This document shows positions 47,593 through 57,370 of a DNA stretch of 64,000 nt, in pieces. The stretch spans positions 2,264,862-2,328,861 of the forward strand of contig NC_083675.1 in NCBI RefSeq assembly GCF_030384665.1. The letters are read 5' to 3'. Source of the stretch: Lodderomyces elongisporus (Eukaryota > Ascomycota > Pichiomycetes > Serinales > Debaryomycetaceae). The translations under genes and the position numbers were made by a program. The notes below the pieces were generated by a model, which was not told where the DNA came from, ran no database searches, and was given only the letters and a program-made list of their open reading frames with translations. The first letter of the stretch is position 1, and each line of letters opens with the position of its first letter.

Positions 47593-49293
47593 TCATGAAT
47601 GGTAGGCTGCACCTATAGCTGCACCGACAATTGAGCTATTTTCCACCAATTGCAAATCTATTGTATAACCTTCTCTTTGCGCATCTTGGCTGGAATTGAC
47701 ATACTTCAATACCAAGTCCCTATAATTGTGAAAATACACCAACACTGATCCAACAAACCCAACACTCAAGTGGCCTTTAAGTTGGTCATCGGTATTAAAC
47801 TCTCTCTGTAATTTGAAAAATGCAATTATGGAGTTTGCAACTATGAACGCTGCCCTTTGAATAACAGCCGCTGTGATTGTCTTGAGCATCTTGATATCGG
47901 TTTCCGGAATCGCCTTGTTCCAATTGTAGCACTTACACATTTTCGCATTAATCTCTTGGTAATCATTGCATTCATCAACAATGCACATAATCTCACCTTC
48001 AAATCCATCGTATGACACATTTAATAGTCGATCCATTTCTTGTTCACTAAATGTAGTGAAAATTTCCTTCTGATTCCAAAGGTCGGCAATCACTAAACGA
48101 CATAATTCAGGTAAGTACCTGCCACTTGTTGTTAGTTCATTGGGTTGAAAGACTGAATTGGTCTCGGGGTCAACTTTTGAAAATGCTTTGAACCGTTGTT
48201 CTGCCTCTACAAGTCTTTTGTCTATGATTCCATCGTATTTTGTCATAAAATGGGGAACCAACCCTTGACCAAAAAAGGATAATTCGGTATTGAATAGTAT
48301 CTTGTCGTCAATGAGTTTTGCTGAGTGCATTTTCTGCTCGTGTGAGTTTAACGAGCAGCACAAGTTGAACCCAGTTCCCAAAACCATGGCCAATTTCATT
48401 GTAGAGTTTAAAAATAGTCCTGCAGAGTACACAGCCAATGAGTCATTTAAAATTGATCTAACATCGATTTCAACATTAAACTCTTCAAGAAATGTAGTTT
48501 CAAGCAAAGATTTCAAGTTTTGACCATGCACTTCCGGGTCAACAGTATAACCTTTGGATACATGGAGGATATTTCCGTTATTGTAATCTGTTGTCTCCAA
48601 AGGAAAAGACCATGTGATTCCTGTTTTGATCAATTCCTTTGAATCTATAGCTGATTGTTTCAGTAGAATCTCCATCGTCTTGGATGCAATAAATTTAAAG
48701 AAATTAAGGTCGATATTCTTGTACTCGTTGGATATAATCCATTTGTCCTCGATAACAACCTTGACACGTTCCTTCCTGTTCAAGTCCAAGTCTGGAGATA
48801 TATCAACAACAGCAACTCTTAATGTCGATCCGCCCAAGTCAATAACCAAGTACAGGCCACTCTCTTCTCCCGTGGGCGACAAGTTGTAGTTGGGCAACAT
48901 TGCTAGTGCGTCTTCCGCAAGCGAACTTTTGAAATCGTGGTAAAGCAAATCTGATTGTTGACAAAGATTTTTATCTGTTAAAGACTCTGTGAAGGAGGCA
49001 ACGGCCAGGTCTAATACAGAAGAAGTTTCCAGATACTCTCCCGACTCATTGCTGGACATTGGTGTAGCGGAGGGAGAGCGAAATGAAGATGATGATGGTG
49101 ATGGTGATGGTGATGAAGGCGATGGTGACAACCCTGTGGATGATTCCAATGATTTAAGATCTTCCTCTTCCTCTTCTGATGATGCAAGACCAGAGATCTG
49201 CTGAGAGTTGATTCTAATATTTACCTCCTTTTTGAGGCTTTGTAAGCCATCAGGGTGGTTTGCCTCGAAACTTGATGCTAAATGCTGTGCCAT
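47593..49293 (-). CDS. HXK1: N-acetylglucosamine kinase, hexokinase family
   Basis: The 566-residue protein has the hexokinase fold: phosphate-1 block LVIDLGGSTLRVAVVDI, the sugar-site ITWSFPLE region, LGTGFNLCCSLN (adenosine/phosphate-2) and LSVGFVGSVLVYFHNYR near the C-terminus. In C. albicans HXK1 (NAG5) phosphorylates GlcNAc to GlcNAc-6-P, the first step before DAC1 and NAG1, and its position here supports that assignment over glucose hexokinase. It is longer than the C. albicans protein (about 493) because of a Glu/Ser/Pro-rich insert at roughly residues 38-92. The start is the first Met; the insert lies in frame and upstream of the conserved helix. Confidence 0.9.
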   Translation of the reverse strand: MAQHLASSFEANHPDGLQSLKKEVNIRINSQQISGLASSEEEEEDLKSLESSTGLSPSPSSPSPSPSSSSFRSPSATPMSSNESGEYLETSSVLDLAVASFTESLTDKNLCQQSDLLYHDFKSSLAEDALAMLPNYNLSPTGEESGLYLVIDLGGSTLRVAVVDISPDLDLNRKERVKVVIEDKWIISNEYKNIDLNFFKFIASKTMEILLKQSAIDSKELIKTGITWSFPLETTDYNNGNILHVSKGYTVDPEVHGQNLKSLLETTFLEEFNVEIDVRSILNDSLAVYSAGLFLNSTMKLAMVLGTGFNLCCSLNSHEQKMHSAKLIDDKILFNTELSFFGQGLVPHFMTKYDGIIDKRLVEAEQRFKAFSKVDPETNSVFQPNELTTSGRYLPELCRLVIADLWNQKEIFTTFSEQEMDRLLNVSYDGFEGEIMCIVDECNDYQEINAKMCKCYNWNKAIPETDIKMLKTITAAVIQRAAFIVANSIIAFFKLQREFNTDDQLKGHLSVGFVGSVLVYFHNYRDLVLKYVNSSQDAQREGYTIDLQLVENSSIVGAAIGAAYHS

Positions 49294-51395
49294 GACTGAT
49301 TTCTCGATTCTATTTGTTTGGTTATTATTTTTTTTTGGCTGGTAAAAGAATAAAGTTAATTGGTTATTGGTATTTTGATTAGACTATGGGAAACTATATG
49401 TTTTTGTTCATGCTCAAATATCAATAGCTATTAGCAGGAGAAGGAGGGAGGGAAAAGCTCCTCTGATATATATATATGGATGTATGTGTATGTGTATGTG
49501 TATGTGTGTATGTGTGAATGAGTATGTGAGTATTTGAATGGATACTTGGGTAAACTAAAGAAACAAGGTATACTCAACCCGTTGTATTTTTGCAGTTTCC
49601 TATAGATGTTGTAACTTTGAATATCTTCTCGTGCCATCTGTGTCTTACTCTAGGGTTACCCCAGTACTACAAAGGCACAGTATCACAATATTACACAATA
49701 GTATAGAGTCTCAAGAATTGGTGAGAACTAAAATAAATAAAATAAAAATAAAAATATATAAAAAAAAAAATTAAAACAATTAAAACAATGTTACCTACAA
49801 CCTGCGGTTCGCTCTATTTTTGTTGTTGTTGTTGTTGTTAATTTTTTTTTTTCTGTTCAAAGGTTGCAAAGGAAATTTTGATACTGTCAAACAATGCCCA
49901 CCACCAAGAATAAATTACCTCCGACAAATTGCCCACCAACACCAACACCACCACCACCATAAAAGTTGTTACTTGTAGCCTAGGTTGCACAATTACCCAA
50001 TCCTTCTTTTAAAGGTAAATTTGATCTAAAAGAGGTTTCAATTACAACTTTATTAGTACAAAAGATACCAAAAACACAGTTTCGGTTTTTTTTTTCTCTT
50101 TCTGATTTTTTTCTTTTTCTTTTTCCTCATATTCACTATTGTTAGCCCCACAGATAAGCCATGACAAATTAAAAAAAAAAAAGAAAATAAAAGGAAAGTG
50201 TTTGGGCTTGTTTTTATGATGAAACTTGTTGATGTGTTGACTCGTAAATGGTAAAAAGGGCTTAATCGAGTTGTACCTTTTGTTATATTCCTTGCCAATT
50301 TTTATCACTTCTCCTAACAACTATTTGCTGTTCTCTTGTATTAGTGTCTCTCTCTCTTACCTCCACCAAGATTTAAATTCTTTTTTTTTTTGGGCCATGC
50401 TAGTATGTTGCAATTGTACCTATGTCGTATTCTTTAGTTTTGTGTAAAAGTTTGATTTTAGTGTTTTTTTTTTGTTGATGTCTAAAAAAAAGAGAAAAAG
50501 AAAAACCTGTCACTGTCAAAAATGCGACATTTTCTTGAGTCTTAATATTTCTCAATCTATTTCGAAGGATATAACCTTCTTGGTCTAGGACCCTCATCAG
50601 TGTAGACACAACCAGGGTGCATCCTATGGTTAGTACTCGTATATTTTGAGGAATTAACTTTAGACAGTGATTTGAATTTTTTTTGGCTAATACAAGTACA
50701 TCTCAATTGGTATTTTGAAAAGAAAAAAACAAAAAAGTCACTGTTGCAAGGTTTCAATTCGAATATTTTGGCACCAATTTGTTGTAAAATTTGTAATAGT
50801 TTCTCAACCTAATACTAAAACTTTTTACAAAAGTGACATATTCGTTTGTTGCAACGATCTTTCAGTCAAATGATGTAAACAGCATCATCAGTTAAAAAGA
50901 AAGTCTCTGAGTAAAAGTTATTGTTGTTATAATTATTTTGCTGTTCGTTACCTTTCATCCTCACATCACTAAGTTTTTTGGTTGTCAAATAATTCTTATT
51001 GGTCTTTTAAGGTATTTTTCCACCGAATCTCCCCCTTCTCTCTCTCTCTCCCCCCCCCCTCCGCATTAATGCCAGATCCGTGTAGCTCAGTTTTAGTCCC
51101 AAAAGTGCACGACTTTAGTGTAGGTGATATCGATTCTCGGTTACAGCAACTTAAACGGGAAACAGGGAATAATATGGTGGGGGACAAAAAAAAAGCAAGA
51201 AGGTGGAACAAAGAGAGGATGGAAAAGAAAGGTTTGTTGTACCTAGGGAATAATCAAAATGTTTGGCAAATCAATAATTAATTGATGAAAATGTATTCCT
51301 GATGCTAAAACCAATGTTTTATTTGCTTGTGTGTTCTTTTTTTTTTCTTTGATCAAAATGTTACTACTATATAGATATATAATGCACTATAACCC
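49294..51395. other. 2.1-kb intergenic region upstream of HXK1
   Basis: This is the HXK1 promoter side and the 3' flank of SEY1. It has TG-rich repeats (49473-49520), A/T tracts and a CAC-rich segment at 49890-49965. One short frame near 51069 is listed separately at low confidence. No tRNA was recognised. Confidence 0.55.
51069..51281 (+). CDS. Possible small protein of 70 residues, unknown
   Basis: An ATG at 51069 opens a 70-residue, balanced, non-repetitive frame (MPDPCSSVLVPKVHDFSVGD at the N-terminus, then a Lys/Arg-rich helix-like segment). The same frame is open upstream to 50982, but that part is low-complexity. It ends 115 bp from the convergent SEY1 3' end. I do not recognise it, and it could be a chance frame. 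Confidence 0.25.
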   Translation: MPDPCSSVLVPKVHDFSVGDIDSRLQQLKRETGNNMVGDKKKARRWNKERMEKKGLLYLGNNQNVWQINN

Positions 51396-53942
51396 TTATT
51401 CTTCCTCCACAACATTTCGAGAAGTCACATCTACTTGTGTTGGTTTAGGTTTTAAAAAATCAGTTGCGTCTTCATCTTCTTTTGCATTTTCCTCGTGTAT
51501 GCCCACCTTCACTTTCCCTGTCATTTTATCCAAATTGTGTGCTTGGATGTGGTGATCGTCAATCAACACTTCTCTAAGCTTTTCTTTACCAACAGCAATA
51601 ACTTCATCAACAAGTCGTTGTGTCACAGTCAATGCGGGTTTCAACAAATTCATAGTGTACAAAATGTATAATGAAGCACCCAAAATAATTGCAAGTGAAA
51701 ATGTAAATGGGTTTCTCACAACTGCCATAAATTCATTCCAGCCCAACAAAAGAATTATAATGTAAATATAGTATGGAATTTGCGTGACATGCTGAACAAT
51801 TGAACGTTTTGTTTCCATGAATTTCGCATCAATCTCTTTTCTAAACTTGGCCATAATTTCTGCCTTCTCAACTTCATTGATAATGTCAGCAAAGCCATTC
51901 AGTGCAACATCATCATCATCTTCATCTTCGTCTTCGTCTTCTTCTTCTTCTCCTCCTTCTTCATTATAGTTTCCAACACGATTACTAGCTGAGTATTTAA
52001 CTCTCAACAGCTTGTTAAAAATATCAACATCGGGGATAATCTCAGAATCGTCACTGAGCTTGGCAATCGTCAAAATAGGCAATACTCCAAGAGCGTGTTC
52101 TTTAGCAACAGCAAAGGATTCTTCTAATTCACGCGAGTTTTGGTACAATTTTGGCAAGCCATTAACATCATACCTAAACTTATCATCAAATCTTGTTTGA
52201 AGTTGCTGCAAAACTTTTTCCTTGGTAATCAGTTTATGAATCAATTGATAAAATGCATCCCATGATTGGAATTTAAACTTGGCAAATGCATTCTCATTCT
52301 CAGCTTCTGTTGTGTTGAGGCCAAAATCTCCATTGTGCTTGCTAGTAAACTCCTTTTGAAGTTGGTGGAAATTGTAAAGAATATTATCCCACGTCTTTTC
52401 GGTTGGGTCATTTAATTGAAGCTGCATCAGTTTCGACAAGCTTTGCGACAATTTCTTAACTGCCTTGGAAACAATATTATTGAGCTCGATAAATTGTTGT
52501 TGAGAAGTAATAGCTTTTATATCGGATGCAAACTGGTGAAGTAAAATTTCTGTGGCAAATGCACCACTCAATGAAATGTGGCTCAAATTCAACATTACAA
52601 GTTCCAACGCTTCATCTGACAACGACTTTGATCTTGCTGCAAAATCCTTGCCCTTCAATGCCACAAGATCTTTCTTGTATTTGGTGAGTGAATGTTGCAA
52701 CAAGTTCTTGGCGTGTACGTCAAACACTTCTTTCAATTTAGTGTTAACAAGATCATCAAGTTTTTGTCTCTTTTGTAAATACACTGACTGGTTGTATTTT
52801 GCTGCAACTTGGTCGTAATCCTCCAAAACTTCACTCTTTAAATCACTGAATAGAGCACCAACATTTTCATAGTCGGGTGATTCTTCAATCACTGCAAATA
52901 ACTCCTTGAACTTGTTGGAAAACTCTTTAAAAACAGTGTCTACTACTTCGTCACACTTGAATTGCGCAACCAAAATTTGCTGTGTTGGCAAGTCCAAATC
53001 CTTATTGGTTTCGATTTGCTCCCAACACTTTTCCGCATACAATGTCCACCCATCAATTGGAATATTGTGGTGGTATTCTGGTTTAAAGATGTCATTTTCA
53101 ACAACTAATCTATCACCCAATCTACCAACACCAGCAGTAAACTCCTTGGGTTGTAAGATCTTGTGGTTCAATGCATGGAAATCAAGGTCAAAGAAATCCT
53201 CAAAAGCCAATTCCTTCAATTCGGTGGGTTTCAGAAGCGAATCCCACATTTTTTTCAAATCGATTGTGATTGTAGAGGCCAAATTCTCAACCGGGGTGTT
53301 TCCCACATGGTCTCTAATCACCACGAGCAACAAAACCTTGTGGCTGCTCTTTGACTGCAAATTGTTTTTCGATTCCAACTTGCTCTTGCCAAAAAGAGTC
53401 AAATTGACTTCAAACACGGTTTTGAGCAATCCCATGTTGGCACCTTGATACAATCCTACTTGGGTCTCCCATATATTGAGAATTAATACCTCCGAAGTCG
53501 ACAATGCAAACAATGCTGCTTTTCTTTCAAAATCCTGGTCCTCGCCTCTTTCACGGCCATCTGTACCTTCGACATCCATCACCAAGATACTCGATTTACT
53601 CGCACCGTGGCCATGAGAAGTAGATAAAACGGGTGATTGAGCCAACCAGATTCCCTTTGTAGTTTGCTGACGACTTTGCTCATTCATTACATCAAAGTTG
53701 GTATTGAATAACCTGTTTAACAATGTAGATTTACCAGTGGATTGCGAGCCAAACACTGCCACAATGTGATAGTTGTGGCCAATATTGGGTGGACATGTCT
53801 TGTTGATATAGCCAAGTATATCCTTGTTGAAATGTTTGTTCTCGTCAATCACCTGTATTGCATCTTGCAAGTGAACCTGGTCGACTGGCACAAATGATGA
53901 AGAAGACGACGATGTCTCTGATAAAGGTTCGCCACTGCTCAT
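51396..53942 (-). CDS. SEY1: Sey1/atlastin-type ER membrane-fusion GTPase (NAG6)
   Basis: The 848-residue dynamin-like GTPase has the P-loop GSQSTGKST at residues 65-73, switch and G3 DVEGTDGRE (D123) and G4 in VVIRDHVG. A long helical bundle follows, then an acidic low-complexity tract (EEEEDEDEDEDDDD) and two closely spaced C-terminal membrane segments at about residues 710-770. A short cytosolic amphipathic tail ends the protein. Sey1 fuses ER tubules homotypically. In C. albicans this gene was named NAG6 because it lies beside the GlcNAc cluster, and the same linkage is seen here. Length is typical (yeast 776; Candida slightly longer). Confidence 0.93.
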   Translation of the reverse strand: MSSGEPLSETSSSSSSFVPVDQVHLQDAIQVIDENKHFNKDILGYINKTCPPNIGHNYHIVAVFGSQSTGKSTLLNRLFNTNFDVMNEQSRQQTTKGIWLAQSPVLSTSHGHGASKSSILVMDVEGTDGRERGEDQDFERKAALFALSTSEVLILNIWETQVGLYQGANMGLLKTVFEVNLTLFGKSKLESKNNLQSKSSHKVLLLVVIRDHVGNTPVENLASTITIDLKKMWDSLLKPTELKELAFEDFFDLDFHALNHKILQPKEFTAGVGRLGDRLVVENDIFKPEYHHNIPIDGWTLYAEKCWEQIETNKDLDLPTQQILVAQFKCDEVVDTVFKEFSNKFKELFAVIEESPDYENVGALFSDLKSEVLEDYDQVAAKYNQSVYLQKRQKLDDLVNTKLKEVFDVHAKNLLQHSLTKYKKDLVALKGKDFAARSKSLSDEALELVMLNLSHISLSGAFATEILLHQFASDIKAITSQQQFIELNNIVSKAVKKLSQSLSKLMQLQLNDPTEKTWDNILYNFHQLQKEFTSKHNGDFGLNTTEAENENAFAKFKFQSWDAFYQLIHKLITKEKVLQQLQTRFDDKFRYDVNGLPKLYQNSRELEESFAVAKEHALGVLPILTIAKLSDDSEIIPDVDIFNKLLRVKYSASNRVGNYNEEGGEEEEDEDEDEDDDDVALNGFADIINEVEKAEIMAKFRKEIDAKFMETKRSIVQHVTQIPYYIYIIILLLGWNEFMAVVRNPFTFSLAIILGASLYILYTMNLLKPALTVTQRLVDEVIAVGKEKLREVLIDDHHIQAHNLDKMTGKVKVGIHEENAKEDEDATDFLKPKPTQVDVTSRNVVEEE

Positions 53943-54268
53943 TGTGTGTTGATCTGTGGTGGTGGTGGTGGTAGTGGTGGAAAAGAAATGGTGGGGAAAG
54001 TGTGTAGAAGCGAGAGCAAAAAAGAATGTGAGGGAGAAATCTAAAATGAATATGGATGATTGATACCTCTTTTTTTACTGTTCCTTAGTCTATATTTTTT
54101 TTTTATATTTTATTTATTTTATTTATAATGTTCTTTTTTATTACCCTGTGATTTTTGCAAACACGTAAAGAGAAAATTGTACCGAGAATAAATAATGATT
54201 ATTGAAGAAAAAAAGAAAAAATTAATAATATTTATAGCCGCGTGTACCAACATACTGAAGAATACAAT
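53943..54268. other. Intergenic region between SEY1 and the SPC110-like gene
   Basis: This 326-bp region has a GGT-rich microsatellite just upstream of SEY1 (53957-53982) and A/T tracts. No gene is seen. Confidence 0.55.
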
Positions 54269-57010
54269 CTACAGAGCGCTCTTTAATCTTAATCTCGTGG
54301 CATCTAATTCTGCCTTGACTCGCAGCAACTGGTTATAGCGCAGCTTCTCTTGAGCTGTTCTTCTTCTTAGCTTCACTGCAGCAAGCACGAACGTGGCCAA
54401 TGTCTTGAAAGTAAGCTGGGGTCTCTCCTCTTTGCGGATAACATAACCAGGGTACAAGCCAAGCTTGGCCAATTTAACGCTCTCATCGTCTTTAAACTTG
54501 CTCTTTTTGATCTTGTCCATGGCAAAGTTGTACAAGAACTCAAAGTCTGCTGCACGGTAATGAGTATCTCTATACCGCTGTTTGAAGTATATGCTTTCAT
54601 TTTTAAGAAAATCTGCACGCTCATAATCCTGTGCAATCTTTAAATTACCATGGAAGTTGGACATTTTTGAGGCAAGCCTTGCAGACTCGGCAACAATACG
54701 ATCATGTTCCTGACTCTTGATGAGTAGTTTGTTTTTGAGGTCATTGATTGTCAGTTGCAATGTCTGTTCTTTGCTAGATGCATCCTCTTTTGCTAGCATA
54801 ATATCACTTGCATGCTTTTCCTTGAGTTCGTCAATACTCTTGCGTGCTTCAGTAAGCTCCTTTCTTGTGCTTTTAAGTTGAAACTCCATATAATCAGTGA
54901 TTGTGGGTGAAGGTTCAGAAGATTTTTGTCCCTGGAGTTGTTCTTGAAGCACCTTAATTGTGTCTTGTGATAGTTTCAAATCTTCACGTAGTCTCTTTAA
55001 TTCGTCCTGCATCGAATCTTCGGCTCTTATCCAATTCTTCAACTCTGCTTTGGCATCCAGCAACTTGTCATCTGACATTAGCAATACTTGTTCGGAATCT
55101 TTCAACTTGGTACGAAGAATCCTCAGCTCTTCTTGTAAAGCCTTTACATCTTCTTGTAAATTTTCAACTTCACGTTGGCCCAATAGCAATTCATTCTCCA
55201 ATGTTTTTTTATCCAGTTCAGCTCGCTCAAGCTTGGATTCAAGCTTATAAATCACCTCGTCTCCTCTCTTGATTTTCTGATTCTTATCTGCAAGGTCTCT
55301 TTTCAAATTCATTTCGAATTGAGTCAACTCTTCAGGACTGGACATTCCGAGATCATTAAGTGATTTCTGTAATTCTTCAACCATCTTCACTAACTGCACA
55401 TTGTCCTTGTACAATCGGTCATCTTCCTTGGCATTTGCAATAAGCTCATCTTTCTCGTCCTGTAGATCAGAGATTTGCTCTTGCAATTGTCGTACCTTGA
55501 ATCGAAGCTCATTGATGGAATCTGACTCGGCATTTTTATCATGGGTTTTCAACTCTTTAAGTTCTTCGTTTGCCTGATAAAGTGCATCTTTGAGCTCATC
55601 GTTGATCTTGTTTACTTTAGCATAATCTTCATCCAGTAACTTTAACTCATAGAGTACCTCATCTAGTCGCTTTTCATTGGCAACCAATCTTACTTCAAGC
55701 TCCTCTAAATCAATATCCTTTTCTGCAAGTTCGCGTCTCAATTTGTCCATCTCGTTGGTAGCATCTTGACTTTCTTTAACAGATCGCAGCGAGACCTCTG
55801 TTTGATTGAGCTTTACTTCTCTCAATTGAGCTTCCAAGTCATTTACTTCCTTTTCCAAGTTCTCCGCGTGCATTCGTTCGTGGCTCAAATCCTCATTGGC
55901 CAAGTCATATTTCTTTTGCATTTCAACAAGTCTTTTTGAACATTGACTAATTTCAACCTCCAATGAATCAACCTGCTGCTGAAGTCTCTGTGTCTCTCTA
56001 TTGCGAGCACTTTCAAAGTCATTGTTTTTACTAAACTGTAAATCGTGCAACTCGCGAGACTGTTTTTGAAGCTGGTTATTAAGTTTGTGGTTTTTCTCTT
56101 CGAGCTGTGAAATCCTTTCCCGTCCATCTTCAAGGGCTCCTACGTGCAGTTGTAGTTTCTTCGAAAGCATTTTCACTTCATGCTCTGAGTCAGCAAGACG
56201 TTCAGTAAGTACGGAATTTTCCTTGATCAAATTCCTCAACTCGGTTTCACTCTTTACATCTCGTTCAGTCGCCCGCGACTTGATAATATCATCATTTTGC
56301 TTCTGAAGTGAAATGAGCTTGGACTCTGTTTGAGAGAGTTCTTGCTGAAGTTGATGAATCTCGTCCTCGTATTTTGCCGCCTCGTGTTGCATCTGCTTTT
56401 CTAATTGCTCAACTATTCTATTATCTTCTCGGGCTTTGTTGACAATATCGTCGACTTTTTGCGCCTCATATTCTCTTGCATCTTTGAGCCTTTGATTATC
56501 TTGCTTCAACTGTGCCACTTCCTTTTGAAGCATTTTTATAGTATGGTCATTCTTTTCAGTATTAACATTTCCATTATTTGATCTCATATCATTTTCCATC
56601 ATTTTCAATCGCAGTTTGAGCTCCAGATTCTCAGCATAAATATCTCTATCGTCTAATTGGATCGAGTTGAGCAACTCTTTATATTTCAATCTCAAATTCA
56701 AATTGTCTGCTCTAAGTGATTTGATAATCGACTCCAGCTCCTTGACCCCGAGACCAGTGTTTTCAAAATCGGTGTTTCTTTCTTTGTGGATCTCGCGAGC
56801 AAACGCTATTGGCAGAGCATCTTCGCGTATCGAGTGTTCTGTTTCGTCAAATGTACTCATTTCCACCGGATCTAAATGTTTGTCTTTTAATGCATGGAAT
56901 AGGCTTCGTTGAGTGTTTAACTCAGGCAGGTGTGCAGCTGAATAGCTGTGAAGTACTTGAAACTTCCCACGGTTACGTTTACCAATGGGTGTAAACTGTA
57001 CTGAAGTCAT
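54269..57010 (-). CDS. SPC110: Spindle pole body coiled-coil protein, SPC110-like
   Basis: The 913-residue protein begins with VQFTPIGKRNRGK, resembling the N-terminal block of yeast Spc110. A CM1-type gamma-tubulin-complex-binding motif lies at about residues 85-115 (GLGVKELESIIKSLRADNLNL). Almost all of residues 120-790 is heptad-type coiled coil. A conserved-looking C-terminus (about 800-913) ends in a basic amphipathic stretch, FKTLATFVLAAVKLRRRTAQEK, a plausible calmodulin/PACT-like anchor. Spc110 links the gamma-tubulin small complex to the inner face of the spindle pole body; yeast Spc110 is 944 residues. Coiled-coil proteins are easily confused, so another CM1 protein (Pcp1/Mto1 type) is the alternative. 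Confidence 0.72.
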   Translation of the reverse strand: MTSVQFTPIGKRNRGKFQVLHSYSAAHLPELNTQRSLFHALKDKHLDPVEMSTFDETEHSIREDALPIAFAREIHKERNTDFENTGLGVKELESIIKSLRADNLNLRLKYKELLNSIQLDDRDIYAENLELKLRLKMMENDMRSNNGNVNTEKNDHTIKMLQKEVAQLKQDNQRLKDAREYEAQKVDDIVNKAREDNRIVEQLEKQMQHEAAKYEDEIHQLQQELSQTESKLISLQKQNDDIIKSRATERDVKSETELRNLIKENSVLTERLADSEHEVKMLSKKLQLHVGALEDGRERISQLEEKNHKLNNQLQKQSRELHDLQFSKNNDFESARNRETQRLQQQVDSLEVEISQCSKRLVEMQKKYDLANEDLSHERMHAENLEKEVNDLEAQLREVKLNQTEVSLRSVKESQDATNEMDKLRRELAEKDIDLEELEVRLVANEKRLDEVLYELKLLDEDYAKVNKINDELKDALYQANEELKELKTHDKNAESDSINELRFKVRQLQEQISDLQDEKDELIANAKEDDRLYKDNVQLVKMVEELQKSLNDLGMSSPEELTQFEMNLKRDLADKNQKIKRGDEVIYKLESKLERAELDKKTLENELLLGQREVENLQEDVKALQEELRILRTKLKDSEQVLLMSDDKLLDAKAELKNWIRAEDSMQDELKRLREDLKLSQDTIKVLQEQLQGQKSSEPSPTITDYMEFQLKSTRKELTEARKSIDELKEKHASDIMLAKEDASSKEQTLQLTINDLKNKLLIKSQEHDRIVAESARLASKMSNFHGNLKIAQDYERADFLKNESIYFKQRYRDTHYRAADFEFLYNFAMDKIKKSKFKDDESVKLAKLGLYPGYVIRKEERPQLTFKTLATFVLAAVKLRRRTAQEKLRYNQLLRVKAELDATRLRLKSAL

Positions 57011-57370
57011 CTAGTTGAATATAAATGGAGAGGAAATGACGATGTTAATGAAGGGGGTAAATAAACGTAGTAGTAGTAGTAGTAGTAGCGGTAGCAGTAG
57101 TAGTAGTAGTGTTTGTGTTGGTGGAAGTAAAGAAGAAGAATGAAAAGTACTAGAAACTGATTTATGTCTGGATAAAAGCGCTAGAGCAAGAATTGGAGGT
57201 TCTTTTTGTGGTTTTGTTTACATTTTTCTTTTTTCTCTTTCGCTTTGCACAAAATACGCGTTTCATCTCCAAAATTCTTTTCATTTTCATTATAATTCTT
57301 TTCAAGAATATACAAATACGCTACCAAATTGAATCAGTTTACAAAAATAAATATATTGTCTAGATCCCAC
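57011..57370. other. Intergenic region upstream of the SPC110-like gene, with AGT repeats
   Basis: This 360-bp region carries an (AGT)n microsatellite at 57068-57109, interrupted by CGGTAGC, 60 bp upstream of the SPC110-like start codon. No gene is seen. Confidence 0.6.

Noticed and set aside
52906..53448. 180-residue plus-strand frame
   Set aside because: It is the antisense shadow of the SEY1 GTPase domain.
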